Source of the DNA: Rhodococcus ruber NBRC 15591
GTDB taxonomy: Bacteria; Actinomycetota; Actinomycetes; Mycobacteriales; Mycobacteriaceae
NCBI RefSeq assembly: GCF_001894945.1
Contig: NZ_BCXE01000036.1
Coordinates: forward strand, 1 to 64,000
DNA length: 64,000 bases
Direction of reading: 5' to 3'
Below the pieces are notes generated by a model that saw nothing but the letters and a program-made list of their open reading frames with translations, was not told where the DNA came from and did not search any database. Below, piece after piece: positions 54,968 to 63,226 of this stretch. The position numbers and the translations under genes are program-made. Within the stretch, counting starts at the first letter, position 1, and each line of letters begins with the position of its first letter.

Positions 54968-56134
54968 ATGAGTGCCGTGTCGCTCGACCGCACCGTCTAC
55001 GAATCCGACCACGACGCGTTCCGCGAAACCGCGCGACGCTTCGCCGAGCGCGAGGTCGCACCGCACCTCGAGGAGTGGGCCGCCACGGGCCGCGTCGATC
55101 GTGAGCTGTACCGGCAGGCCGGCAAGCTCGGCCTGCTCGGGGTCGCCGTGCCGGAACGGTTCGGCGGCGGCGGCATCGACGACTTCCGGTTCGGGGCCGT
55201 GCTCATCGAGGAACTCGCCCGCGCCGGCGCCCAGGCCGTCACCATGGGGCTGTCGGGATTCAACGACCTGGTCGCGCCGTACTTCACGGCCCTCGGCACC
55301 GACGAGCAGAACCACCGCTGGCTCGCCCCGATGGTCGCCGGCGAGACGATCGGCGCGATCGCGATGACCGAGCCCGGCACCGGCAGCGACCTCGCCGCCG
55401 TCACCACCACGGCGATCCCCGACGGCGACCACTTCGTCCTGAACGGCAGCAAGATCTTCATCTCCAACGGCATCCTCGCCGACACGATCATCGTCGTCGC
55501 AAAGACCGATCCCGCCGCCGGGAAGAACGGGGTGAGCCTGCTCGTCGTCGAGGACGGCATGCCCGGCTTCACGAAGAACGGCCCGCTCGACAAGGTGGGC
55601 CTGTCCGCCCAGGACACCGCCGAGCTGGTGTTCGACGACGTCCGAGTGCCCCGGACCCACCTCCTCGGCGAGGAGAACAAGGGCTTCGGCTACCTACGGC
55701 ACAACCTGCCGCAGGAGCGGCTGAGCATCGCGGTGACGTCCATGGCCCTGATGACCCGAACGTTCGAGACGGCGTTGCGCCACGCCACCGACCGCAGGGC
55801 GTTCGGGCAGCGCATCGCCGACTTCCAGGCCAACCGCTTCTACCTCGCCGAACTGGCCACCGAGATCGAGGTCGCCCAGGTGTTCGTGGACCGCTGCATC
55901 CTCGACGCCGCCCACGGACGCCTCGACGAGGTGACGGCGGCGATGGCGAAGTGGTGGGTCACCGAGCTGCATCTGAAGGTCGTGCACCGTGCCGTGCAAC
56001 TGCACGGCGGCTACGGCTTCATGAAGGAGTACGACGTCGCCCGCGACTATCTGGACTCCCGGGCCGGGACGCTCTACGGCGGCACCACGGAAATCATGAA
56101 GGAGATCGTCGGCCGCAGGCTCACCCGGCCGTAG
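54968..56134 (+). CDS. acyl-CoA dehydrogenase
   Basis: 388 aa flavoprotein that introduces a 2,3 double bond in an acyl-CoA. Signature motifs are AMTEPGTGSDLAAV and QLHGGYGFMKEYDVARDY. The usual C-terminal catalytic Glu position reads LYGGTTEIM, so it lacks Glu there. Instead LPQERLSIA supplies the Glu in the manner of the long-chain/isovaleryl branch. ATG 54968 has AAGGAGG ahead. First gene of an ACAD-ligase-transporter operon. Confidence 0.93.
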   Translation: MSAVSLDRTVYESDHDAFRETARRFAEREVAPHLEEWAATGRVDRELYRQAGKLGLLGVAVPERFGGGGIDDFRFGAVLIEELARAGAQAVTMGLSGFNDLVAPYFTALGTDEQNHRWLAPMVAGETIGAIAMTEPGTGSDLAAVTTTAIPDGDHFVLNGSKIFISNGILADTIIVVAKTDPAAGKNGVSLLVVEDGMPGFTKNGPLDKVGLSAQDTAELVFDDVRVPRTHLLGEENKGFGYLRHNLPQERLSIAVTSMALMTRTFETALRHATDRRAFGQRIADFQANRFYLAELATEIEVAQVFVDRCILDAAHGRLDEVTAAMAKWWVTELHLKVVHRAVQLHGGYGFMKEYDVARDYLDSRAGTLYGGTTEIMKEIVGRRLTRP

Positions 56135-56183
56135 CCGCTTCGATCCAGAACATCCTGAAATTCCCAGGCATCGAGGAGATCCC

Positions 56184-57707
56184 GTGCTCAACCAAGGTAC
56201 CGGTACGTGGCCGCGCCGACGCGCCCGGCAGGCCCCCGACGCGGTCGCGCTCGCCTTCCGCGGCACCGGCGTCACCTACCGCGAACTCGACGAGCGGGTC
56301 ACCCGGCTCGCCCACGCCCTGCGCGCCCAGGGTGTCGGCCCCGGGGACCGCGTCGCGCTGCTGTCGGCGAACCACCCCGCCTATCTCGAAGTGCTGTTCG
56401 CCGCCGGTCTGCTCGGGGCGGTGTTCGTGCCGCTCAACGCCCGGCTGACCACCCCCGAGGTGGAGTACTGCCTGGCCGACTCCGGCAGCATCGTCCTGGT
56501 CCATTCCGCCGCCCTCACGGACGTCGCCGACGCCGCCGCGACCGCGGCCGGCACCACCCGGCGCGTGGTCCTCGACGGTGCGCCCGACGACCGGGCCGTC
56601 GGCTACGAGGAGATCGTCGCGGCCGCTCCCACCGACCGCCTCGACCTCCCGGTCACGCACGAGGACCCGTGCTTCATCATGTACACCTCCGGCACGACGG
56701 GCCGGCCCAAGGGTGTCGTCCTCACCCACGGGAACGTGGTGTTCGCGGTGATGAACCCGATCGTCGACCTCGACTTCCTGTCCGACGAGGTGGCTCTCGT
56801 CGCCGCACCCCTGTTCCACACCGCCGCATTGAACTTCGTCGCCCTGCCCACCCTGCTCAAGGGCGGCACCGTGCTCATCGAGGAAGGCTTCGAGCCGGGC
56901 CGCATCCTCCACCTGATCGAAACCGAAAGGGTCACCTACTCGTTCGGGGTGCCCACGATGCTCGACGCGATGAGCGCCCACCCGAACTGGGACCGCACCG
57001 ACCTGAGTTCGATCCGGCGCTGGATCGTGGCGGCCGCACCGGTTCCGCCGCGGACCCTGCAGACCTACACCGCCCGCGGCGTCCGCCTCTGCCAGGGATA
57101 CGGGCTGACCGAGACCGGTCCGGGCGCGCTGATCCTCACCCCCAAGGACGCCGAGCGCAAGCTCGGCACCGCGGGCGCGCCGCACTTCTTCACCGACGTG
57201 CGTGTCGTCGACCCCGACGGCACCGAGGCCGCCCCCGGAGAACGCGGCGAGATCCAGATCTCCGGCCCGAACGTGATGCAGCGCTACTGGAATCGACCCG
57301 ACGCCACCGCCGACGCGTTCATCGGCGACGGCTGGTTCCGCTCCGGCGACGTGGGGGTTCCCGACGAGGACGGCTTCGTCACGATCGTCGACCGGCTCAA
57401 GGACATGATCATCTCGGGGGGCGAGAACATCTACCCCGCCGAGGTGGAGGCCGCCATCCTCGACCTGCCCGGCGTGCTCGGCTGCGCCGTCTTCGGTGTG
57501 CCCGACGAGAAATGGGGCGAGGTCGGCCGGGCCGCGGTCACCCTCGCCGACGGCGTCACCCTCACCGAGGAAGAGCTGTTCGCCTTCCTCGGCGAGCGTC
57601 TCGCCAAGTACAAGATCCCCACATCGCTCCTCGTTCTCGACGAGATCCCCCGCAACGCCACCGGAAAGGTCCGCAAGGACACGTTGCGCGAGCAGTACGC
57701 CCACTGA
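56184..57707 (+). CDS. acyl-CoA ligase (AMP-forming)
   Basis: 507 aa. AMP-binding motif is IMYTSGTTGRPKGVVLTH, the A5 motif QGYGLTETGPG, and the C-terminal lysine NATGKVRKDTLR. It activates a carboxylic acid to its CoA ester, feeding the dehydrogenase before it. GTG 56184 has GGAG ahead. The chain length is not predictable: this size of enzyme is found for medium-chain, branched and cyclic acids. Confidence 0.92.
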   Translation: MLNQGTGTWPRRRARQAPDAVALAFRGTGVTYRELDERVTRLAHALRAQGVGPGDRVALLSANHPAYLEVLFAAGLLGAVFVPLNARLTTPEVEYCLADSGSIVLVHSAALTDVADAAATAAGTTRRVVLDGAPDDRAVGYEEIVAAAPTDRLDLPVTHEDPCFIMYTSGTTGRPKGVVLTHGNVVFAVMNPIVDLDFLSDEVALVAAPLFHTAALNFVALPTLLKGGTVLIEEGFEPGRILHLIETERVTYSFGVPTMLDAMSAHPNWDRTDLSSIRRWIVAAAPVPPRTLQTYTARGVRLCQGYGLTETGPGALILTPKDAERKLGTAGAPHFFTDVRVVDPDGTEAAPGERGEIQISGPNVMQRYWNRPDATADAFIGDGWFRSGDVGVPDEDGFVTIVDRLKDMIISGGENIYPAEVEAAILDLPGVLGCAVFGVPDEKWGEVGRAAVTLADGVTLTEEELFAFLGERLAKYKIPTSLLVLDEIPRNATGKVRKDTLREQYAH

Positions 57708-57732
57708 CCCGACCGCCACTGCAGGAGCCCCC

Positions 57733-59073
57733 ATGACTGTCACCGCATCCGCGGACATCACTGCGGCCCAGAGGAAGAAGGAAGTTCGACGCGTCGTGCT
57801 GTCGAGCTACCTGGGCAGCACGATCGAGTTCTACGACTTTCTGCTCTACGCGACCGCGGCAGCGATCGTCTTCGCCCCCGTGTTCTTCTCGGACCTGTCC
57901 CCGCTCGCCGGGACCATCGCGTCGATGGGCACGTTCGCCGCGGGCTACCTCGCCCGCCCCTTCGGGGGCATCGTCTTCGGGCACTTCGGCGACCGGTACG
58001 GCCGCAAGTCGATGCTGCTGATCTCGATGACGGTCATGGGCGTGGCCTCGTTCCTCATCGGCCTCGTCCCACCGGCGTCGGCGATCGGATCCTGGGCCGC
58101 GATCATTCTCGTGCTGCTGCGCGTGTGCCAGGGCATCGCCGTCGGCGGCGAGTGGGGCGGGGCGGCACTCATGTCCCTCGAGCACGTCGGCGGGCGGGGA
58201 CGCGGCTTCGCCGCGGCGTTCACCAACGCCGGCGCACCCACCGGTTCGCTGCTCGGCACCCTCGCCCTGGCACTGGTGGCGCTGCTGCCCGAGGACGACT
58301 TCCTGTCGTGGGGCTGGCGCATCCCGTTCCTGCTGTCCGCGGTGATGCTGGCCGTCGGCCTGTTCGTCCGGGCCCGGGTTTCCGAGAGCCCGCTGTTCCG
58401 GGAGGCGATGGCCAAGCAGGTCGAGGTCGATGCCGCCGCCGTGGACCGGCCCACCCCGCCGATCCTGAGCATCCTGCGCCGGCCGCGAAATCTGCTGCTC
58501 GTCGCCCTGGGCTGCATGGCCAGCTTCGGGATCCAGACCATGTTCACCACCTTCGCCATCGGGTACGCATCCCACTCCGGGGTGACCCGATCGCAGGCGC
58601 TGATGGCGTTCGCCGTCTGCCAGTTCGTCGCGATCTTCACCCTGCTCGGATTCGCCCGCCTCTCCGACCGCGTGGGCCGGCGCCCGGTGATGCTCTTCGG
58701 CCTCGGCGCGTTCGTCGTGCTGATCGTGCCGATCCTGGCGCTGCTCTCGTCCGGCAACGTCGCGCTGGTGACGCTCGGGTTCGTGCTCGGCTTCGGCGTC
58801 TGCCAGTCCGCGACGTACGGTCCGATGGCCGCTTACATCGCCGAGCAGTTCGGCACCGCGGCCCGGTACACCGGCGCCTCGCTCGGCTACCAGGGCGCGA
58901 CACTGCTCGGCGCGGGCTTCACGCCGGTGATCCTCGCGTCGCTGCAGGCGGCCGCCGGCGGCGGCACCGGACTGGTCGCGGCGTTCATGATCGGTCTGGC
59001 AGTCCTGAGCGCGGTGTTCATCCTCCTGGCGAAGGAGAGCAAGGACCGCGATCTGAGCACCTACGAGCACTGA
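57733..59073 (+). CDS. MFS transporter, MHS family, of the acid-catabolism operon
   Basis: 446 aa, 12 membrane helices. MHS signatures STIEFYDFLLYATAA, GHFGDRYGRKSMLL and RVCQGIAVGGEWGGAALM. The position after ligase and dehydrogenase makes import of the organic acid they use the best guess. ATG 57733 has GGAG ahead. The operon is closed by a 21-bp hairpin. It belongs to the same family as the carrier at 19276-20649, but they are not a recent duplicate as far as can be seen. Confidence 0.92.
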   Translation: MTVTASADITAAQRKKEVRRVVLSSYLGSTIEFYDFLLYATAAAIVFAPVFFSDLSPLAGTIASMGTFAAGYLARPFGGIVFGHFGDRYGRKSMLLISMTVMGVASFLIGLVPPASAIGSWAAIILVLLRVCQGIAVGGEWGGAALMSLEHVGGRGRGFAAAFTNAGAPTGSLLGTLALALVALLPEDDFLSWGWRIPFLLSAVMLAVGLFVRARVSESPLFREAMAKQVEVDAAAVDRPTPPILSILRRPRNLLLVALGCMASFGIQTMFTTFAIGYASHSGVTRSQALMAFAVCQFVAIFTLLGFARLSDRVGRRPVMLFGLGAFVVLIVPILALLSSGNVALVTLGFVLGFGVCQSATYGPMAAYIAEQFGTAARYTGASLGYQGATLLGAGFTPVILASLQAAAGGGTGLVAAFMIGLAVLSAVFILLAKESKDRDLSTYEH

Positions 59074-59079
59074 TACGCG

Positions 59080-59122
59080 AACCCCGAGGGCGCGCAGGGA
59101 AATCCCTGCGCGCCCTCGGGGT
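59080..59122 (+). terminator. 21-bp terminator hairpin
   Basis: A perfect stem (59080-59100 with 59102-59122) ending in TTT, seven bases after the transporter stop. Confidence 0.88.
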
Positions 59123-59288
59123 TTCCGACTCCGGTCAGCGCCGCACCGGCCGGTGCTCCGGATACGCCCGCGCCGAGGTCTCCACCGCCGTGGGGAACGG
59201 CTCGAACGCCGCCTCGAGCGGCCGGATATTCGGGTGCGTACCGCCGGCTCCGCGACCACAATGGGACGGCAACGACGAAGGAGACGAA

Positions 59289-60134
59289 ATGGTGCAGCCA
59301 CGGTCCCGGGAGTTTGCGCAGGTAGACGTGTTCGCCGCCGAACCGTATCGGGGAAACCCCGTCGCGGTGGTTCTCGACGGCGCCGGCCTCCCGGACGAGG
59401 CGATGGCGCAGTTCGCGGCGTGGACGAACCTGTCCGAGACCACGTTCGTCCTTCCCCCGACGACCGCCGGGGCCGACTACCGGCTCCGCATCTTCACTCC
59501 GGCCGCGGAGATCCCGTTCGCCGGTCACCCCACCCTCGGCTCGGCGCAGGCGTGGCTCGAGGCCGGCGGGGTGCCGAACAGCCCGGGTCTGCTCGTCCAA
59601 GAGTGCGGAGCCGGACTCGTCGCACTGCGCCGCGGCGACGAGTCCCTGGCATTCCGGGCTCCCGAACCGGTCCGTCGCGGCGACCTCGACGACGAGCACC
59701 TGGCCCGGATCGCGCGGGGGCTCGGGATCGACCGTGCGCGAATCGTGGCGCACAACTGGGTCGACAACGGACCCGGCTGGGCCGCGGTCCTGCTCGGGTC
59801 CGCGCAGGAGGTGCTCGACCTCGAACCCGACGACCAGCACATGCGCGATCTCATCCTCGGCGTCGTCGGTCCCTACCCGCCGGGATCGCCGCTGCAGTTC
59901 GAGGTGCGCGCCTTCGCGGCGCCCGTGGGCGTCAGGGAAGACCCGGTGACGGGCAGCCTCAACGCCGGCCTGGCCCAGTGGCTGATCGGTGCCGGCCTCG
60001 CGCCGGCCGACTACCGGGCGAGTCAGGGCACTCGCGTCGGCCGCCGCGGCATCGTGACCGTGCATTCGTCCGGCGACGAGGTGTGGATCGGAGGACGCAG
60101 CACGACGTGCATCCGGGGCGCCGTGCACCTGTAG
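59289..60134 (+). CDS. PhzF-family isomerase/epimerase-like protein
   Basis: 281 aa. Diaminopimelate-epimerase fold. FAQVDVFAAEPYRGNPVAVVL opens the protein, and AAWTNLSETTFVLPP holds the catalytic Glu. GHPTLGSAQAWL and the C-terminal REDPVTGSLNAGLAQWL complete the signature. Only a few members make phenazines; no other phenazine genes are present. So it is called by family only. ATG 59289 has GGAG seven bases ahead. It stands alone and converges on the metal genes. Confidence 0.9.
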   Translation: MVQPRSREFAQVDVFAAEPYRGNPVAVVLDGAGLPDEAMAQFAAWTNLSETTFVLPPTTAGADYRLRIFTPAAEIPFAGHPTLGSAQAWLEAGGVPNSPGLLVQECGAGLVALRRGDESLAFRAPEPVRRGDLDDEHLARIARGLGIDRARIVAHNWVDNGPGWAAVLLGSAQEVLDLEPDDQHMRDLILGVVGPYPPGSPLQFEVRAFAAPVGVREDPVTGSLNAGLAQWLIGAGLAPADYRASQGTRVGRRGIVTVHSSGDEVWIGGRSTTCIRGAVHL

Positions 60135-60148
60135 GGCACCGGTCTCGG

Positions 60149-60164
60149 GACGGGGTCTCCCGTC
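60149..60164. terminator. short hairpin between phzF-like and DUF3703 genes
   Basis: Six-bp stem GACGGG/CCCGTC (60149-60154 with 60159-60164) and a four-base loop between convergent genes. Weak but well placed. Confidence 0.4.
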
Positions 60165-60176
60165 GTCTCCGTGCGA

Positions 60177-60521
60177 CTACGCCGACAGCGCTCGGGCCAG
60201 ATCGTCGGGGACCGGCATCGGCGTGGTCAGTCCGGCGGCGACCCGTCCGATGTTGCCTTCGGGATACCGGCCGGTCATCGAACCGGGGGCAGCCACGAGG
60301 ATCCGCACGACCTGCCCGAAAGCCTCGCGGCGGTCACGGCAGCGCAGGGCCAGGGCGAGCATCGCGGCGTGGTTGCAGGTGTGCAGCCACGGGTCCGGCT
60401 GCGAGAGGATGTGTGCGCGTTCGAGATGGCGCCACCGCTGTTGCGGGTCGACGGCGGTTCTCGACGCCGTCATCTCCTGTCGGTAGAGGGCTCGGGCAGT
60501 GGCACCGATACGAGGCATCAT
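60177..60521 (-). CDS. DUF3703-family protein
   Basis: 114 aa. The pattern RHLERAHILSQPDPWLHTC.. and AALALRCRDRREAFGQVVRI with GSMTGRYPEGNIGR fits DUF3703, a family seen beside heavy-metal resistance genes. Conserved His (HLERAH, HTCNHAAM) and Cys may bind metal. ATG 60521 overlaps the end of the cation-transporter gene in ATGA, so it is the third gene of the operon. Role not known. Confidence 0.78.
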   Translation of the reverse strand: MMPRIGATARALYRQEMTASRTAVDPQQRWRHLERAHILSQPDPWLHTCNHAAMLALALRCRDRREAFGQVVRILVAAPGSMTGRYPEGNIGRVAAGLTTPMPVPDDLARALSA

Positions 60522-61237
60522 CGATCCTTCGGTTCAGGAGGGGTTCGGCAACAATCGCATTCGGATCCGCAGCAGCATTCCGGCGCGTCATCGGTCACCA
60601 CTGCGGGTACTGGACAGCAGGTTCGGCCCCTCCAGGCTTCGAGTCCTTCCCGCACCGCGAAGACCGCAATGACGAGTGCCGCGACCGGATCGGCCCACGA
60701 CAGACCGAATGCGCTGTTGAGTACCAGCCCGATCAGCAGCACGGCCGAGAGGTACGTGCACAGCAGCGTCTGCTTCGAATCGGCCACGGCGGAGGCGGAT
60801 CCGAGTTCGCGCCCGGTACGCCGCTGAGCCCAGGACAACACGGGCATGATCACCAGGCTCGCCGCGGCCAGCGCGATCCCGACCGGCGAGTGCCGGGCTT
60901 CGCCGATCCCGAGCAGCGATCGGATCGAGTCGACGCCGACATACAGGGCGAGCCCGAAGAACGAGAACGCGATGATCCGCAGCGTGGCCTTCTCGCGGGC
61001 TTCCGGATCTCGGCCGGCGAACTGCCAGGCCACCGCGGCGGCGGAGGACACCTCGATCAGCGAATCGAGCCCGAACCCGATCAGCGCCGTCGACGACGCC
61101 CGCGCGCCCTCGGTCAATGCGACGCTCGCTTCGACGATGTTGTACGCGATCGTCGCGGTCACCAGCAGCCGGATCCGTTTCGTGAGCACGGCCCTGCGCG
61201 GCGCCGACGGCGCGGGGGCGTGTGGCCGCGCGGACAT
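60518..61237 (-). CDS. cation transporter, CDF-like, with Cys-rich tail
   Basis: 239 aa. Six membrane segments, with TM2 GFGLDSLIEVSSAAAV and TM5 ADSKQTLLCTYLSAVL. The canonical CDF HxxxD in TM5 is not present and DSKQT is there instead, so it belongs to a divergent branch. The C-terminus contains ECCCGSECDCCRT, a metal-binding stretch of seven Cys. ATG 61237 shares one base with the regulator stop (TGATG). It probably exports a soft metal such as Cd, Pb or Zn. Confidence 0.83.
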   Translation of the reverse strand: MSARPHAPAPSAPRRAVLTKRIRLLVTATIAYNIVEASVALTEGARASSTALIGFGLDSLIEVSSAAAVAWQFAGRDPEAREKATLRIIAFSFFGLALYVGVDSIRSLLGIGEARHSPVGIALAAASLVIMPVLSWAQRRTGRELGSASAVADSKQTLLCTYLSAVLLIGLVLNSAFGLSWADPVAALVIAVFAVREGLEAWRGRTCCPVPAVVTDDAPECCCGSECDCCRTPPEPKDR

Positions 61238-61566
61238 CAGCAGCAGTCCTCGGCCGCGGCGGCGGGACAACACGAGGGGTCCACCGTCAGGACCAGGTCG
61301 AGCAGGTCGTCGAGTGCGTGCCCGATCCGGCGATCGGCGAGTTCGTAACGATTGCGCCGGCCTTCGGGCACCGCGACGACGAGACCGCACCCACGCAGGC
61401 ACGCCAGGTGGTTCGAGAGGATCTGCCGGCTGACGCCGATCGCCTCGGCCAGTTCCGAGGGATAACCCGGGCCACGCCGCAGGGTCAGCAGAATCCGTGT
61501 CCGGGTCGGATCCGAGAGGGCATGACCGAACCGGGACAGCGCGTCGTGATGCTCCACCGTCTCCAC
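61237..61566 (-). CDS. ArsR/SmtB-family metal sensor, CmtR-like
   Basis: 109 aa. Winged HTH with GYPSELAEAIGVSRQILSNH. The segment LACLRGCGLVV has two Cys with CmtR spacing (C57/C61), and the tail DPSCCPAAAAEDCC supplies the third ligand and more. CmtR of M. tuberculosis senses Cd/Pb. GTG 61566 lies seven bases after TACATT (61574-61579, minus), suggesting a leaderless message, with the operator just upstream. Heads the metal-resistance operon. Confidence 0.87.
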   Translation of the reverse strand: METVEHHDALSRFGHALSDPTRTRILLTLRRGPGYPSELAEAIGVSRQILSNHLACLRGCGLVVAVPEGRRNRYELADRRIGHALDDLLDLVLTVDPSCCPAAAAEDCC

Positions 61567-61577
61567 GACCTCGAATG

Positions 61578-61609
61578 TACATCGAATCCTGTATTCAGGA
61601 AATGATGTA
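61578..61609. promoter_or_regulatory. 32-bp imperfect palindrome, ArsR/CmtR operator candidate
   Basis: TACATC at the left end and GATGTA at the right end flank TCCTG-TATT-CAGGA. In all, 12 of 16 half-site positions pair. It overlaps the promoter of the metal operon. Confidence 0.65.
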
Positions 61610-61695
61610 TCGAATCGCCGTCCGCGAGGCAGTACCGGCCGGCGCGCCGCCGCTAGACTCGGCGGCCACATGCCGACCGCAGCCGAGGACGGGTG

Positions 61696-62130
61696 ATGGA
61701 CACTCTCGCGCGTTACGTCGAACTGTTCGTGCCGATGCTCTGGCTCGGAATGGTGCTCGCGATCTCCTTCCTGGAGGCGCCTTTGAAGTTCCGGGCGCCG
61801 GGGATCACCATCCCGCTCGGACTCGGCATCGGGCGCCTGGTGTTCCGGGCCCTGAACACGGTCGAGGTCGTTCTCGCCGTCGCGCTGATCGTCGCGTGCC
61901 TGATCCTCTCGCCGGGCACGACGGGCTGGGTGCTGCTGCTGGTGACCGTGGCCGTGCTGGCGGTGCAGGTGGCGGTGGTCCGGCCGCCGTTGACACGCCG
62001 GTCGAACCGCGTCCTCGCCGGCGAGGACGTGCCCCGCTCGAACGCGCACTACGCGTACGTGGCACTCGAGATCGCCAAGGTCGCCTTGTTGATCGCGCTC
62101 GCGATCGTGCTCGCCGGCGCCATCGTCTGA
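61696..62130 (+). CDS. four-helix membrane protein
   Basis: 144 aa, four membrane helices (LFVPMLWLGMVLAISFL, ALNTVEVVLAVALIVACLIL, VLLLVTVAVLAVQVAV, ALEIAKVALLIALAIVL). Conserved Glu and Asn in FLEAPLKF and ALNTVEVV. I do not recognise the family. Similar small proteins are annotated as hypothetical in actinobacteria. ATG 61696 is preceded by a GTG one codon earlier. It is divergent from the metal operon and not linked to it by spacing. Confidence 0.72.
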   Translation: MDTLARYVELFVPMLWLGMVLAISFLEAPLKFRAPGITIPLGLGIGRLVFRALNTVEVVLAVALIVACLILSPGTTGWVLLLVTVAVLAVQVAVVRPPLTRRSNRVLAGEDVPRSNAHYAYVALEIAKVALLIALAIVLAGAIV

Positions 62131-62377
62131 TCCCGGCGGACGATCGCGCCCCACGGGGCCGTCACGTCGTATGCCCGCCTTGCCTCCGGCACGGCCCTAC
62201 AGTAGGAATCGAGGAGCTCATCGCCGTCGACGCTGCCGGCGTCACGGAGCCGAACACGAGGGGGCGTACCGATGCCTGTGACAGCCACTGTTCACCGGCC
62301 GGTGCGCGCGGCGAGTCTGCGGTCGCGTCGCCCTCGTCCCACCGAGGCGCCGCGAGGGCGCAGGAGGTAATCCGACA

Positions 62378-63190
62378 ATGGCGGACACTTCGGTTCGCGA
62401 CCTGCCCCCCGCGCTCGGGAACGAGGACCTGGCGCGGCTGCTGGACGGACGCCGGCCGGCGGTGTTCCTCGACTACGACGGAGTACTCACCCCGATCGTG
62501 TCGCGACCCGAGGACGCTGTGATCTCGGACGGTATGCGTACCGTCGTCCGAGATCTCGCAGCACGGTGCCCGGTCTGCGTCGTGACCGGCCGGGACCGGG
62601 CGGTGGTGCAGCAGCTGATGGGCGTCGACGACCTCGTGGTGGCCGGCAGCCACGGCTTCGACATCTGGACTCCGCAGCGCGGCTCCGTCTCCGACGACCG
62701 CGTGGCCCGGTTCGCGGACCTCGTCGCCGCGGTGACCGAGCGGCTCCGCGCCGAGATCGGGACGATCCCGGGTGCGCTGGTGGAGCCGAAACGCGCGTCG
62801 GTCGCGGTGCACTACCGGCTCGTCGACCCCGCGGACCGGAATCGGATCGAGGCGGTCGTGCAGACCCTGCTCACCGAGCATCACGGCGAACTGAAGGTCA
62901 CCCCGGGAAAGATGGTGTACGAGCTCGCGCCCGCCATCGACTGGGACAAGGGCCGGGCCGTGCTGTACCTCGTGGACGTTCTCGGTCTCGACTCGGCCGA
63001 CACGGTACCGGTGTACCTGGGCGACGACATCACCGACGAGGACGCCTTCCGGGCGTTGCGCGGGCGGGGGATCGGCATCCTCGTGGGCCGGCCGGACGAT
63101 CCGGAGATGGCGGGCCGGACCACGGCCGCCGAATTCGCACTCGCCTCCGTCGACGAGGTGGAGCGCTTCTTGACCACACTGGCGCGGTGA
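62378..63190 (+). CDS. otsB: trehalose-6-phosphate phosphatase
   Basis: 270 aa. HAD enzyme with motif I PAVFLDYDGVLTPI, motif III with VEPKRASVAVHYR, and motif IV YLGDDITDEDAF. The second step of trehalose synthesis. ATG 62378 has AGGAGG. M. tuberculosis has OtsB2, which is essential; this protein lacks the long N-terminal extension of that enzyme, so it is a bare phosphatase domain. The following GH65 gene suggests trehalose or maltose turnover. Confidence 0.92.
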   Translation: MADTSVRDLPPALGNEDLARLLDGRRPAVFLDYDGVLTPIVSRPEDAVISDGMRTVVRDLAARCPVCVVTGRDRAVVQQLMGVDDLVVAGSHGFDIWTPQRGSVSDDRVARFADLVAAVTERLRAEIGTIPGALVEPKRASVAVHYRLVDPADRNRIEAVVQTLLTEHHGELKVTPGKMVYELAPAIDWDKGRAVLYLVDVLGLDSADTVPVYLGDDITDEDAFRALRGRGIGILVGRPDDPEMAGRTTAAEFALASVDEVERFLTTLAR

Positions 63191-63226
63191 TCGGGGGCCA
63201 CGCCCAGGGACATCCAGGGGGACGTC

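Noticed and set aside
59289-60134. Part of a phenazine synthesis cluster
   Set aside because: Only the PhzF-like gene is present and the family is mostly not linked to phenazines.
62215-62377. A short frame upstream of otsB (GTG near 62205)
   Set aside because: It runs through the otsB ribosome binding site in another frame, and no motif or start signal supports it.
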